Source: Spirochaetota bacterium (GTDB lineage: Bacteria > Spirochaetota > Spirochaetia > Treponematales > UBA12059). From it: a stretch of DNA of 7,420 bases. The translations under genes and the position numbers were made by a program. The stretch spans positions 1 through 7,420 of the forward strand of contig JAKLIU010000097.1 of assembly GCA_022709445.1 (NCBI GenBank). The letters run 5' to 3'. The notes beneath the pieces were generated by a model, which made no database searches, had not been told where the DNA came from, and was given only the letters and a program-made list of their open reading frames with translations. Positions 1 through 6,394 of the stretch are shown piece by piece (position 1 is the stretch's first letter; each line of letters opens with the position of its first letter).

Positions 1-1247
1 CAGCTGGTGCCGGCCGCGAAGGAGATCAGGCAGGAGATGATGAACACGATGATGGGCACGAACATGAGCGGGAACTGGCCGTTCACCACGAAGTCGGACA
101 CGAACGCGGACATGCCCACGCCGCCGTCGGCCGGGCTGCCCTTGATGATGCCGCCGATGCCCCAGGCCAGGGTCAGGATGGTGACCGCCGGGGTCATGGC
201 CTTGAAGCCGTCAAGCAGGGCCTCGCCGCCGGTGTTCATCTTGATGAGGCCGCGGAGCAGGTAGTACAGGTACGCGAAGGAGATCGCGAAGATGGACGCG
301 TACATGAGGGCCGCGGAGGAATCGCTGTTGTTGAACGCCTCGGCGAAGGGGGTGGCCGCAATGGCGGCTCCCAGGTTGGCCGCGTCGCCGGAGGCGACCT
401 GCGCCATCCAGAACTGGAGCGGGAAGAAGCTGAGGGCGAAAACCACGAAGGCGAGGATGGGGATGATGAAGTCGAAGGGCTTGGCCTTCCCGAACTCCTG
501 GGCCTTGGACTCCACCTGGGCCACGATCATGCCGTACTTCTTTTCGTCGTACAGGCCGATGCCCTTCTCGGCGCGGGCCTCGGCGCGGGCCATGGGCCCG
601 AAGTCCTTGTGCGTGATGGTGATGAACAGCACCATGAACACCGCGAAGATTGCGTAGAGGTTGAAGGGCAGGGAGCGGAGGAACATCTCCATCTGGGTCA
701 CGCCCAGGGACTCGTACTCGGCGCCGCCGAACTGGCCCATGACGTACACCACCCAGGTGGACAGGGGCGCCAGGATGGCGACCGGCGCGGCCGTGGAGTC
801 CAGGATGTAGGACAGCTTGGCGCGGCTGATCTTCTTGGCGTCGGTCAGGGGGCGCATGCAGGTGCCGATGGTCAGGGAGTTGAAGTAGTCGTCGAAGAAG
901 ATGAGGAGGCCGAACACCCAGGTGAAGAGGAGGGCGCCGGTCTTGGTCTTGATCTTCTTGCTGGCCCAGTCGCCCAGGGCGTAGGCGGAGCCGGTCTTGG
1001 ACAGGAGGCCGACCATCATGCCCAGGATGATGGTGAAGAGCACGATGCGGATGCTCCAGCCGTCTGCCAGGGTGTCGGCGATCCGGTCAGCGACGCTGAG
1101 GAACGCGGTGAAGGGATTGCCCCCCGCGACGATGAGGGACCCCGACAGGATGCCGAGGAACAGGGACACGATCACGTCCTTGGTGAGGATCGCGAGGACG
1201 ATCGTCAGCACGGGCGGAATGAGGGACAGCAGGCCGAAATGTTCCAT
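1..1247 (-). CDS. nhaC: NhaC-family Na+/H+ antiporter (3' end outside window)
   Basis: This is a polytopic inner-membrane protein expected to exchange Na+ for H+ and so serve sodium and pH homeostasis. The reverse strand encodes 415 residues without a stop before the window edge. The family assignment rests on remembered family motifs: FFDDYFNSLTIG at residues 117-128, MRPLTD at 131-136, LDSTAAPVAILAPLSTWV at 149-166, and the segment ISFAAGTS at the window edge. Many hydrophobic segments are visible, for example residues 8-21, 25-42, 66-83, 105-118, 195-212, 258-276, 315-331 and 392-411. The ATG at 1247 is preceded by AAGGAGG at 1257-1263 with 9 nt spacing, which fixes the start. It lies on the same strand as the upstream signalling operon but is separated by 149 nt, so it may have its own promoter. 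Transport of another coupled solute, such as malate/lactate as in MleN, cannot be excluded. The family call is confident; the substrate is inferred. Confidence 0.92.
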   Translation of the reverse strand, partial: MEHFGLLSLIPPVLTIVLAILTKDVIVSLFLGILSGSLIVAGGNPFTAFLSVADRIADTLADGWSIRIVLFTIILGMMVGLLSKTGSAYALGDWASKKIKTKTGALLFTWVFGLLIFFDDYFNSLTIGTCMRPLTDAKKISRAKLSYILDSTAAPVAILAPLSTWVVYVMGQFGGAEYESLGVTQMEMFLRSLPFNLYAIFAVFMVLFITITHKDFGPMARAEARAEKGIGLYDEKKYGMIVAQVESKAQEFGKAKPFDFIIPILAFVVFALSFFPLQFWMAQVASGDAANLGAAIAATPFAEAFNNSDSSAALMYASIFAISFAYLYYLLRGLIKMNTGGEALLDGFKAMTPAVTILTLAWGIGGIIKGSPADGGVGMSAFVSDFVVNGQFPLMFVPIIVFIISCLISFAAGTS

Positions 1248-1256
1248 GATCAGGTG

Positions 1257-1263
1257 CCTCCTT
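1257..1263 (-). promoter_or_regulatory. Ribosome binding site of the NhaC antiporter gene
   Basis: AAGGAGG on the minus strand, 9 nt before the ATG at 1247. It is a full Shine-Dalgarno core. It decides the start and suggests that this gene is translated independently rather than by coupling to the operon upstream. Confidence 0.85.
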
Positions 1264-1348
1264 GTGCGTTGGAACGAATACCACGCAATCCTGCACCCGA
1301 ATCGGCAATAACGCAAGTTTTTTGTATCGAAATGGATGTCGCCCAGGC

Positions 1349-1386
1349 GTCGCCGGCCGGTACCGGCGTCGCCGGCCGGTACCGGC
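1349..1386. repeat. Two tandem 19-bp palindromic repeats (hairpin-forming) between operon and antiporter
   Basis: The unit GTCGCCGGCCGGTACCGGC occurs twice, back to back and identical (1349-1367 and 1368-1386). Each copy contains the perfect 12-bp palindrome GCCGGTACCGGC (1356-1367 and 1375-1386). Because the palindromes are identical, the two copies can also pair with each other, giving a 12-bp stem with a 7-nt loop. No T-run follows on either strand, so it does not look like a standard intrinsic terminator. It sits 10 nt past the stop of the 85-residue gene and about 100 nt upstream of the antiporter start. It could be a transcript-end stabiliser, an operator with paired sites, or a chance duplication. 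Confidence 0.8.
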
Positions 1387-1396
1387 GAGCGCGCGT

Positions 1397-1654
1397 TCAG
1401 CGCCGCTTGGGCGGGGTCCTGCCCTCCCCGAAGTATTTTTCGCTGCGGTAGCGGAGCCACACCCGCAGGACCTGGGGGATTTCTTCCTTCTGTTCCTTGG
1501 TGAGGGTGTCGTACAGGGCCAGCGCCCGCGCGCGCTCGGTCCGGCAGCCCAGGTTGTCGTGGGCGTCCCAGCGGGAGCGCGCCAGCCGTATCAGGCGGCA
1601 GGTTTCCTTGACCAGGGCCGTCCCCGCGAGCGGTCCGTCCGCGGCCTTCCTCAC
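1397..1654 (-). CDS. Small basic protein of unknown function, last gene of the signalling operon
   Basis: I do not recognise this 85-residue protein and assign no function. It is rich in Arg and Lys, apparently mostly helical, and has no signal peptide or membrane segment. Its more structured half is residues 45-77, with LYDTLTKEQKEEIPQVLRVW followed by LRYRSEKYFG; the last 10 residues look disordered and basic. The start is a GTG whose bases overlap the TGA of the response regulator gene (GTGA, 1651-1654). No convincing Shine-Dalgarno lies upstream, so translation is probably coupled to the receiver. The coding sequence is dense and ends 10 nt before a palindromic repeat. Its fixed place after a receiver that lacks an output domain makes a role as partner or target of that receiver attractive, but this is inference only. 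Confidence 0.72.
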   Translation of the reverse strand: MRKAADGPLAGTALVKETCRLIRLARSRWDAHDNLGCRTERARALALYDTLTKEQKEEIPQVLRVWLRYRSEKYFGEGRTPPKRR

Positions 1655-2067
1655 TCGGGCAGGCCGTTCCCGGCCAGGCCGAGCACCGCCTCCAGTATCC
1701 CGCGGCCGTGCCAGGGCTTGCGCACGACCCTCACGGGGCCGCCACGCGAGATCAGGCCGGTCGCCTCCGAGGTCTCGTCGTGCCCGGTCATGAGGACCAC
1801 GGGCAGGCCGGGGCTGACTGCCCGCAGCCGTTCGGCCACTTCCTCGCCCCGGGCCCCCGGCATGATCCAGTCGGTCACCAGGCAGGCCAGCGGGATCCCG
1901 TCGGCTGCGAGCTCCCCCGCCACGGCCAGCGCGTCGGCGAGGGTCGACGCGGTCTCCACCACGAAGCCGGGCCCCAGGCCCTTGCGGAGCTCCATGCCCA
2001 GGGCCATGAGGATGACGGCCTCGTCGTCGACGCAGATCACGGCCCGGATGGAAGGTTCACGCTCCAT
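1651..2067 (-). CDS. Single-domain response regulator (receiver only)
   Basis: This 138-residue protein is a CheY-like receiver with nothing fused to it. The acidic pocket residues are D14, D15 and E16 (VDDE). The phosphoacceptor is D66 in LVTDWIMPG, the switch Thr is T94 in LMTGHD, and the conserved Lys-Pro is K117-P118 in VRKPW. All positions needed for phosphorylation are present. The start is ATG at 2067, inside the last codons of the kinase gene (11-nt overlap), with GGAAG 6 nt upstream as a modest ribosome site. The phosphodonor is almost certainly the histidine kinase encoded just upstream. With no DNA-binding, cyclic-di-GMP or other effector domain, output must occur through protein contact or a phosphorelay, possibly via the small protein encoded next. 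Family assignment is secure; the output is unknown. Confidence 0.92.
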   Translation of the reverse strand: MEREPSIRAVICVDDEAVILMALGMELRKGLGPGFVVETASTLADALAVAGELAADGIPLACLVTDWIMPGARGEEVAERLRAVSPGLPVVLMTGHDETSEATGLISRGGPVRVVRKPWHGRGILEAVLGLAGNGLPE

Positions 2068-4171
2068 GGCGGTCTTCCGTCCCGGGCGGGCACAAGGGCA
2101 GGCTCACGCTGAACACGGTGCGGCCGGGCCGGGATTCGAAGCCGATCCTCCCGCCCGCCGCCGTCACCAGCCGCCGGCAGATGTCCAGGCCCAGCCCGGT
2201 GCCCTCGCCCTTGGGCTTGGTGGTGAAGAAGGGTTCGAAGATCCTGGGCTGCAGGTCTGCGGGTATGCCCGGCCCGTCGTCCGAGACGGTGACCGTCGCC
2301 TCGCCGTCCGCGGCCGCCACCCGGACGCCCAGGGTCCCGGAACCGGCCATGGCCTGCAGGGCGTTGTTCACCAGGTTGATCCAGACCTGGGCCAGGCGGT
2401 CGGGATCGGCCATGACCACCAGGCCGCGCGGCAGGTCGCGTTCCAGGGAGCAGCCGCGCTTGATCCGGTCGTTCATGATCAGCAGCACGTCGGAGAGCTG
2501 GACGCCGAGGTCCACCGGCTGCGGCCGGTCCCCGGCCCCTTCCCAGGAGTAGCTCCGGAGGGCGTCGACCACCCGGGCCGCGTTGGATGCCGCCAGCCGC
2601 ACGATGCGCAGGGCCCGCATGCTCGAGGTGACCGACTCGGCCAGCGACAGCAGCTCGGCCGCCGACCGGCTCCCGGCCAGCTCCAGCGCTTCGGGGACCG
2701 ACGCGTCCAGCCCCATGGCAGCCATCTCGGAAGCCAGCTTCCTGGCCTCGTGCGGGGGCCGGTCGGCCAGCAGCTTCCTGAGCCCATCCAGCACGGCCTT
2801 GTCCGGGCTGCATTCCGCGGAAGCGGCATTGAGGACGATCAGGTCCACCACCCGCGCCAGGAGCCCGGCCTCCGCTTCCTCGAGGGCCCTGAGCCTGGTC
2901 ACCACCTGGCCGGAGCCGAGCCCTGCCTCGTCCGCGAACCGGGAGCTCGCCGACATGATGGCGCCCAGGGGCGTGTTAAGTTCGTGGGCGACGCCGGAGG
3001 CCAGGCGCCCCAGGGCGGCCATCTTCTCCTGGGCCAGGAGGCCCTCCTGGGCGGCGGTGAGCTGGGCGAGGGTCTCTCCCAGCTTCCGGTTTCCCAGCTC
3101 CAGGTCCTCGTTGGCGCTGCGGAGGGCGGCGGTCCGTTCCGAGACGCGCGCTTCCAGTGCCTCGTTCGCTCCGGCCAGCTGGTCGCGCGCCTCCCGGAGC
3201 GAGTCCAGGACTTCGTTGGTCCTGCGCTCGGCGGCCCCGAAGGCCCCGTACAGGGTCTCCAGTTCCCGGGCCATGCCTCCCGGGCGCGCCAGGGGGGAAG
3301 CGGGCCACTCAGCCAGTCCGGAGGCAAGGGCCTCAAGCGGAAGCAGTATCAGCCGGCGTTCCAGGATGTTCTTCCCGACGCCGAAGAGCAGCACCAGGAA
3401 AGCCACGGGCAGGACGGAAAAGCGTATCAGGTCCAGCACGGGGTCGATGGATTCCTCGGGGGAGAATTTGTACAGCCAGCCGCCCAGGGTCGGCGCCTCG
3501 ATGAACGACACGTACCAGTCGCCGTCCTTGCACGCCGCGCCATGCCCGCCGGTGTTCCGGAACGACACGGGATAGTCGTCGATGGTGGCGACGAAGGGAA
3601 ACCCGTCGCGGGAGGCCAGCACGAAGGCGCCCCCGGAAACCGTGCCGACCCGCCCCAGGACGTCCCGCAGCGACGCTATGCCCGACATGCCCACGATGAC
3701 CGCGTCGCCCCGGCGGTACGCGTAGCAGATCATGGGCGCGTCGCGCTCCGGCGAGCGGATCACGCCTGAATGCGCCAGCTCCCCGTCCTCCAGCCCGGCC
3801 AGGAATTCCCCGGTGGCCGCGCTGCCCAGCGCGTAGCCCGCGAAGTAGGGATGGTCACCCTCCCCGGGCAGGATGTCCAGGACCGCGAGCCCGGGCCAGG
3901 AGACCACCAGGGCCGCGTCCATGTCGGGGGAGTGCGTGGGCCGGATGCCCCTCAAGGCGTCCCGGGCGTAGGCGGAGAAGACCGAGAGCCGGTCGTCCAG
4001 CTGGCTCTGGAGGAAGATCACCGAGCGCTCCAGGGCCAGCTCCTCGTCGTCCCGGAAATCGCGCAATACGGCGTCCGCCGACGCGAAGGCGAAGGCGGCC
4101 ACGGTGGCCACGATGGCGCAGAGCGCCGCAAGCTCGCCCAGGAAGTGGATCCGGCGGACGGACAGGGTCAC
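2057..4171 (-). CDS. Membrane sensor histidine kinase with dCache-like periplasmic domain
   Basis: This 704-residue inner-membrane kinase is expected to autophosphorylate on His and pass the phosphate to the receiver encoded next. A transmembrane helix at about residues 11-33 and another at about 249-268 flank a periplasmic region of roughly 215 residues with a Cache-like look (FVLASRDGFPF near 183-193, GGWLY near 230-234). A linker and a long coiled coil (about 305-385) follow. The H-box is VAHELNTPLGAI with H396. The ATP-binding domain has an N-box with N603, G1 at DDGPGIP (631-637), an F-box at FEPFFTT (645-651) and G2 at GEGTGLGL (655-662). All catalytic motifs are intact. The His-to-Asn distance of 207 residues is about 90-100 longer than usual, so an extra helical segment sits after the H-box. 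The start is GTG at 4171, overlapping the preceding stop (GTGA), with GGGGAG 8 nt upstream. The ligand is unknown; the neighbouring binding protein may present it. Confidence 0.93.
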   Translation of the reverse strand: MTLSVRRIHFLGELAALCAIVATVAAFAFASADAVLRDFRDDEELALERSVIFLQSQLDDRLSVFSAYARDALRGIRPTHSPDMDAALVVSWPGLAVLDILPGEGDHPYFAGYALGSAATGEFLAGLEDGELAHSGVIRSPERDAPMICYAYRRGDAVIVGMSGIASLRDVLGRVGTVSGGAFVLASRDGFPFVATIDDYPVSFRNTGGHGAACKDGDWYVSFIEAPTLGGWLYKFSPEESIDPVLDLIRFSVLPVAFLVLLFGVGKNILERRLILLPLEALASGLAEWPASPLARPGGMARELETLYGAFGAAERRTNEVLDSLREARDQLAGANEALEARVSERTAALRSANEDLELGNRKLGETLAQLTAAQEGLLAQEKMAALGRLASGVAHELNTPLGAIMSASSRFADEAGLGSGQVVTRLRALEEAEAGLLARVVDLIVLNAASAECSPDKAVLDGLRKLLADRPPHEARKLASEMAAMGLDASVPEALELAGSRSAAELLSLAESVTSSMRALRIVRLAASNAARVVDALRSYSWEGAGDRPQPVDLGVQLSDVLLIMNDRIKRGCSLERDLPRGLVVMADPDRLAQVWINLVNNALQAMAGSGTLGVRVAAADGEATVTVSDDGPGIPADLQPRIFEPFFTTKPKGEGTGLGLDICRRLVTAAGGRIGFESRPGRTVFSVSLPLCPPGTEDRHGA

Positions 4172-5241
4172 TCCGGGAACTCCCCGGCTATGTCGTCGAT
4201 CATGTAGATCGGCCGCTCCACGTCTCCCTCCGCGTCGAAGCGCAGGGGGCCGAAGGACGTGCGCAGTTCATGGCCCACGATGGAAGCCAGGATATCGCGG
4301 GGGCGGCGCTTGCCGTCCGCCAGCCGGTCCAGGAGTATCTCCACCGCCGCGTAGACATTGAGCCCCACGAAGTTGGGGGCGTAGGAGAAACTCTCGCGGA
4401 ACCGGTCCACGAAGCCGTCCACCGCCGGGTCGGTACCGCGCTTGGGGTAGAAGGCGGGTATCCACGCCCCCTCGAGCGCCGGGCCGGCCGCGGCCACGAG
4501 GTTCGAGCTCTTGAGCCAGGGAGTGAAGAGGATGTCGCAGTCCGGCTCCAGGAGCCGTCCCAGCTGGGCGTAGGTTCCCGCCGCGCTCTGAGCGCCGCCT
4601 ATGAGCAGGTAGAGGAAGTCGTAGGGCTCGGCCGCCAGAGCCGCCCTGGCGGCATCCATGTCGAGGTCCTGCATGGAGACGGTCACCTCGCGCCAGGCCG
4701 ATGTCCCCAGCCCCGCGAGGAACGCGTCCCTGGCCGGTTCGGTGTAGGCCCAGTTGTCGGTGTCGCGCAGCAGCACCACATGCGAGGGGGACCGCGAACG
4801 GACCCAGGCCGCGACCGCCGCCTGCTCGGCGCGGACGTCCGGCACGTTCCTGATGATGGCGTCGGCCCGGTCGGTCAGCAGGCCGGTGGTCGCGCCGGTC
4901 ACGAAGACCAGCACGTCCTGGCCCTCGCAGAGCTCCGCGACCACCAGGGCGCAGGTGGACACGTGGCTGGTGACGACCAGGTCGATGCCGTCCGCCCGCA
5001 GGCGCTCCCAGGCCACCCTGGTCTTGTCGGGGAGCCAGCCGTCGTCGTAGGGCACGATGACCACCCGCCCGCCCATGCCGCGGTCCTCCACGGCCATCCG
5101 GGCCGCGTTGATCTCGGAGGATCCCACGAGGGATCCCGATTCCAGCTTGGTCATGACCGCAATCCTGACCGGACCCGGGGAGCAGGCGAGCGGGAGCAGG
5201 CACAGCGCCATCGCCGCGATCGAACCGATGCAACGTTTCAT
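4168..5241 (-). CDS. ABC-type substrate-binding lipoprotein (type-1, Leu/Ile/Val-binding fold), probable ligand sensor for the kinase
   Basis: This 357-residue protein belongs to the branched-chain amino acid/amide binding-protein class (Peripla_BP_6-like). It starts with a lipoprotein signal: MKR, a hydrophobic stretch, and lipobox LPLAC with C20 as the lipidated residue, followed by Ser. Features typical of the family are an N-terminal strand (VRIAVMTKLESGS), SEINAARMAVEDR early in the mature part, a middle receptor-like region with HVVLLRDTDNWAY, and a C-terminal SFGPLRFDAEGDVERPIYMI. The start at 5241 is chosen because GGGGAGG (5247-5253) lies 5 nt upstream and the signal peptide begins there; an upstream start at 5316 would precede the promoter's transcript. 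The stop overlaps the kinase start by 4 nt. No permease or ATPase genes follow, so the likely role is sensing rather than import. The ligand is unknown; an amino acid, amide or small organic acid is plausible from the family. Confidence 0.9.
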   Translation of the reverse strand: MKRCIGSIAAMALCLLPLACSPGPVRIAVMTKLESGSLVGSSEINAARMAVEDRGMGGRVVIVPYDDGWLPDKTRVAWERLRADGIDLVVTSHVSTCALVVAELCEGQDVLVFVTGATTGLLTDRADAIIRNVPDVRAEQAAVAAWVRSRSPSHVVLLRDTDNWAYTEPARDAFLAGLGTSAWREVTVSMQDLDMDAARAALAAEPYDFLYLLIGGAQSAAGTYAQLGRLLEPDCDILFTPWLKSSNLVAAAGPALEGAWIPAFYPKRGTDPAVDGFVDRFRESFSYAPNFVGLNVYAAVEILLDRLADGKRRPRDILASIVGHELRTSFGPLRFDAEGDVERPIYMIDDIAGEFPE

Positions 5242-5287
5242 GGGAACCTCCCCGCGGCACGCGGCCGCCTCGTCACGCGGGAATTCA

Positions 5288-5316
5288 AGTCTAGCGTCCC
5301 GGGGGGCTTTTGGCAA
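5288..5316 (-). promoter_or_regulatory. Sigma70-type promoter of the binding protein/kinase/receiver operon
   Basis: On the minus strand, -35 TTGCCA (5311-5316) and -10 TAGACT (5288-5293) are separated by exactly 17 nt. The predicted transcript start, near 5281, leaves a GC-rich leader of about 40 nt before the ATG at 5241. No other promoter is evident within the overlapping operon. It lies between the end of the molybdopterin-domain fragment and the lipoprotein gene. Confidence 0.65.
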
Positions 5317-5343
5317 CCGAACCCGCCCCGGGCAGGAAGACCC

Positions 5344-5724
5344 TCAGCGGAGCCCGGGCGGTTCCGCCTGCGCGGGGGGCTCCGAGTAGCGCTCCCCCAC
5401 CCTGCCTCCCAGGGAGTAGCCCCGGCTTTCCCAGAAGCCGCGGTAGCCCGGTTCGCGGAGCACGCGGATCTCCCGCACCCACTTTGCCCACTTGTAGCCC
5501 CACTTGTCCTCGGCGGCCACCTGGAAGGGCGCGCCGTTCCAGGCTTCCAGCGGCAGGCCGTTGGTCGACCAGGCCAGGATGATGTCCCGCTCCCTGGCCC
5601 AGGATACCTCCATGGTGGTCTCGTAGCCGTCCAGGCAGACGAAGACCAGGGTATCGGCCGCAGGATCCGCGCCGGCAGGGAGCGGGCCGGAGGCGATCCT
5701 GCCCTCGGACCTTGCCAAGCTCAT
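5344..5724 (-). pseudogene. C-terminal remnant of a sulfite-oxidase-like molybdopterin oxidoreductase domain
   Basis: The reverse strand encodes the end of an Oxidored_molyb-type domain. Visible family-like segments are DTLVFVCLDGYETT, the ILAWSTNGLPLEAWNGAPFQV stretch (near the NGxPL..xxGxP signature), WGYKWAKWVREIRVL and GFWESRGYS. Homology is recognisable only to about 5690. Upstream of that, the same frame is antisense to deoC and looks non-native. The N-terminal half that should carry the molybdopterin contacts and any Mo-ligand cysteine is absent, so a functional enzyme is unlikely. The first ATG that would keep the homologous part is at 5724 (126 codons), with no convincing ribosome site; the frame stays open further, to 6264, only as a shadow of deoC. 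It ends with a TGA at 5344-5346, upstream of the operon promoter. A genuine short protein is possible but less likely than a 5'-truncated gene. Confidence 0.68.
5689..5693 (+). promoter_or_regulatory. Candidate ribosome binding site for deoC with a CTG start
   Basis: GGAGG lies 5 nt before a CTG at 5699, in frame with deoC, at the position where DeoC proteins normally begin. It is the only reason to propose CTG as the initiator. GC-rich sequence makes chance occurrence of GGAGG fairly likely. Confidence 0.4.
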
Positions 5725-6370
5725 CGACCACACGCTCCTCAAGCCGGAGGCGACGGTCGAGCAGATCAACGCGCTCTGCGACGAGGCGGCGGCGAACCGC
5801 CTGTGGTCCGTGTGCGTCAACTCCAGCTGGGTCGAGCATTGCGCCCGCAGGCTCGGCGGCAAGGGCGTGAAGGTCTGCTCCGTGGTCGGGTTCCCGCTGG
5901 GGGCCATGGACAGCCGCACCAAGGGCCTGGAGGCCCGGGCCGCGGTGGCCAACGGGGCGGCCGAGATCGACATGGTCATGAACGTCGGCGCCATGAAGGC
6001 CGGCGACCTGAAGACCGTGCGGGAGGACATGCTCGCGGTGCGCAGGGCCTGCAGGTCGGGCATCGTGCTCAAGGTGATCCTGGAGACCTGCCTGCTCACC
6101 GACGAGGAAAAGGTGATCGCCTGCCAGATCGCCAAGGACGTGGGCGCGGATTTCGTGAAGACGTCGACCGGCTTCAACAAGGGCGGCGCCACCGCGGCGG
6201 ACATAGCCCTCATGCGCAGGACGGTCGGCCCGAAGATGGGCGTGAAGGCCTCCGGCGGCGTCAAGAGCTACGAAGACGCCGTGGCCATGATACGCGCCGG
6301 CGCCACCCGCCTGGGCACCAGCTCCGGCGTGCTCATCGTGAAGGGGCAGACGGGGACTTCCGCGTACTGA
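5699..6370 (+). CDS. deoC: Deoxyribose-phosphate aldolase (start codon unresolved)
   Basis: This cytosolic class I aldolase splits 2-deoxyribose-5-phosphate into acetaldehyde and glyceraldehyde-3-phosphate in deoxynucleoside breakdown. Counting from the CTG at 5699 gives 223 residues, a normal length for the short bacterial form. Motifs in order are LAKLIDHTLLKPEAT (5-19), VVGFPLG (62-68), EIDMVMNVG (89-97; D91), LKVILET (124-130), FVKTSTGF with Schiff-base K154, and GVKASGGV with the second active-site K183. The core appears intact. The start is odd: the frame is open from 5627, yet holds no ATG, GTG or TTG until an internal GTG at 5810, which would delete the conserved DHTLLKP segment. CTG at 5699 has GGAGG 5 nt upstream. 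Alternatively the true 5' end was lost at the junction with the molybdopterin fragment. No promoter was recognised upstream. The gene ends with TGA, 24 nt before a strong terminator. Confidence 0.88.
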   Translation: MPSDLAKLIDHTLLKPEATVEQINALCDEAAANRLWSVCVNSSWVEHCARRLGGKGVKVCSVVGFPLGAMDSRTKGLEARAAVANGAAEIDMVMNVGAMKAGDLKTVREDMLAVRRACRSGIVLKVILETCLLTDEEKVIACQIAKDVGADFVKTSTGFNKGGATAADIALMRRTVGPKMGVKASGGVKSYEDAVAMIRAGATRLGTSSGVLIVKGQTGTSAY

Positions 6371-6394
6371 CCGGTTCCGTTCCGCGCGCGCGAC

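Noticed and set aside
1264..1340. A promoter for the antiporter, for example TTGCGT with CAGGAT 17 nt downstream on the minus strand
   Set aside because: Only about three of six bases match at each box, and several equally weak alternatives exist in this AT-richer patch. A promoter is plausible here but not supported.
1349..1386. The palindromic repeat pair as an intrinsic terminator of the signalling operon
   Set aside because: The stem is strong, but no T-run follows on either strand.
609..1451. Plus-strand open frame opposite the antiporter (280 codons)
   Set aside because: It is His/Gln/Gly/Glu-rich without motifs, while the other strand encodes a clear NhaC-type membrane protein.
1262..3769. 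Very long plus-strand open frame (835 codons) opposite the kinase and receiver
   Set aside because: Its product is low-complexity Gly/Ala/Arg/Pro/Gln-rich with no motif, while the opposite strand encodes full kinase and receiver motifs. It is an antisense shadow typical of high-GC DNA.
5247..5285. Leader hairpin (CCCGCG pairing with CGCGGG) that might mask the lipoprotein's ribosome site
   Set aside because: Only 6 bp with a loop of about 19 nt in very GC-rich sequence; such pairings are expected by chance and no riboswitch-like structure is visible.
5242..5316. Longer start for the binding lipoprotein at 5316
   Set aside because: The extra 25 residues are charged and precede a normal lipoprotein signal peptide. 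The predicted transcript begins downstream of 5316, and a strong ribosome site serves the ATG at 5241.
5725..6264. N-terminal extension of the molybdopterin fragment to an ATG at 6264
   Set aside because: This part is exactly antisense to the conserved DeoC core and resembles no N-terminal half of a molybdopterin oxidoreductase.
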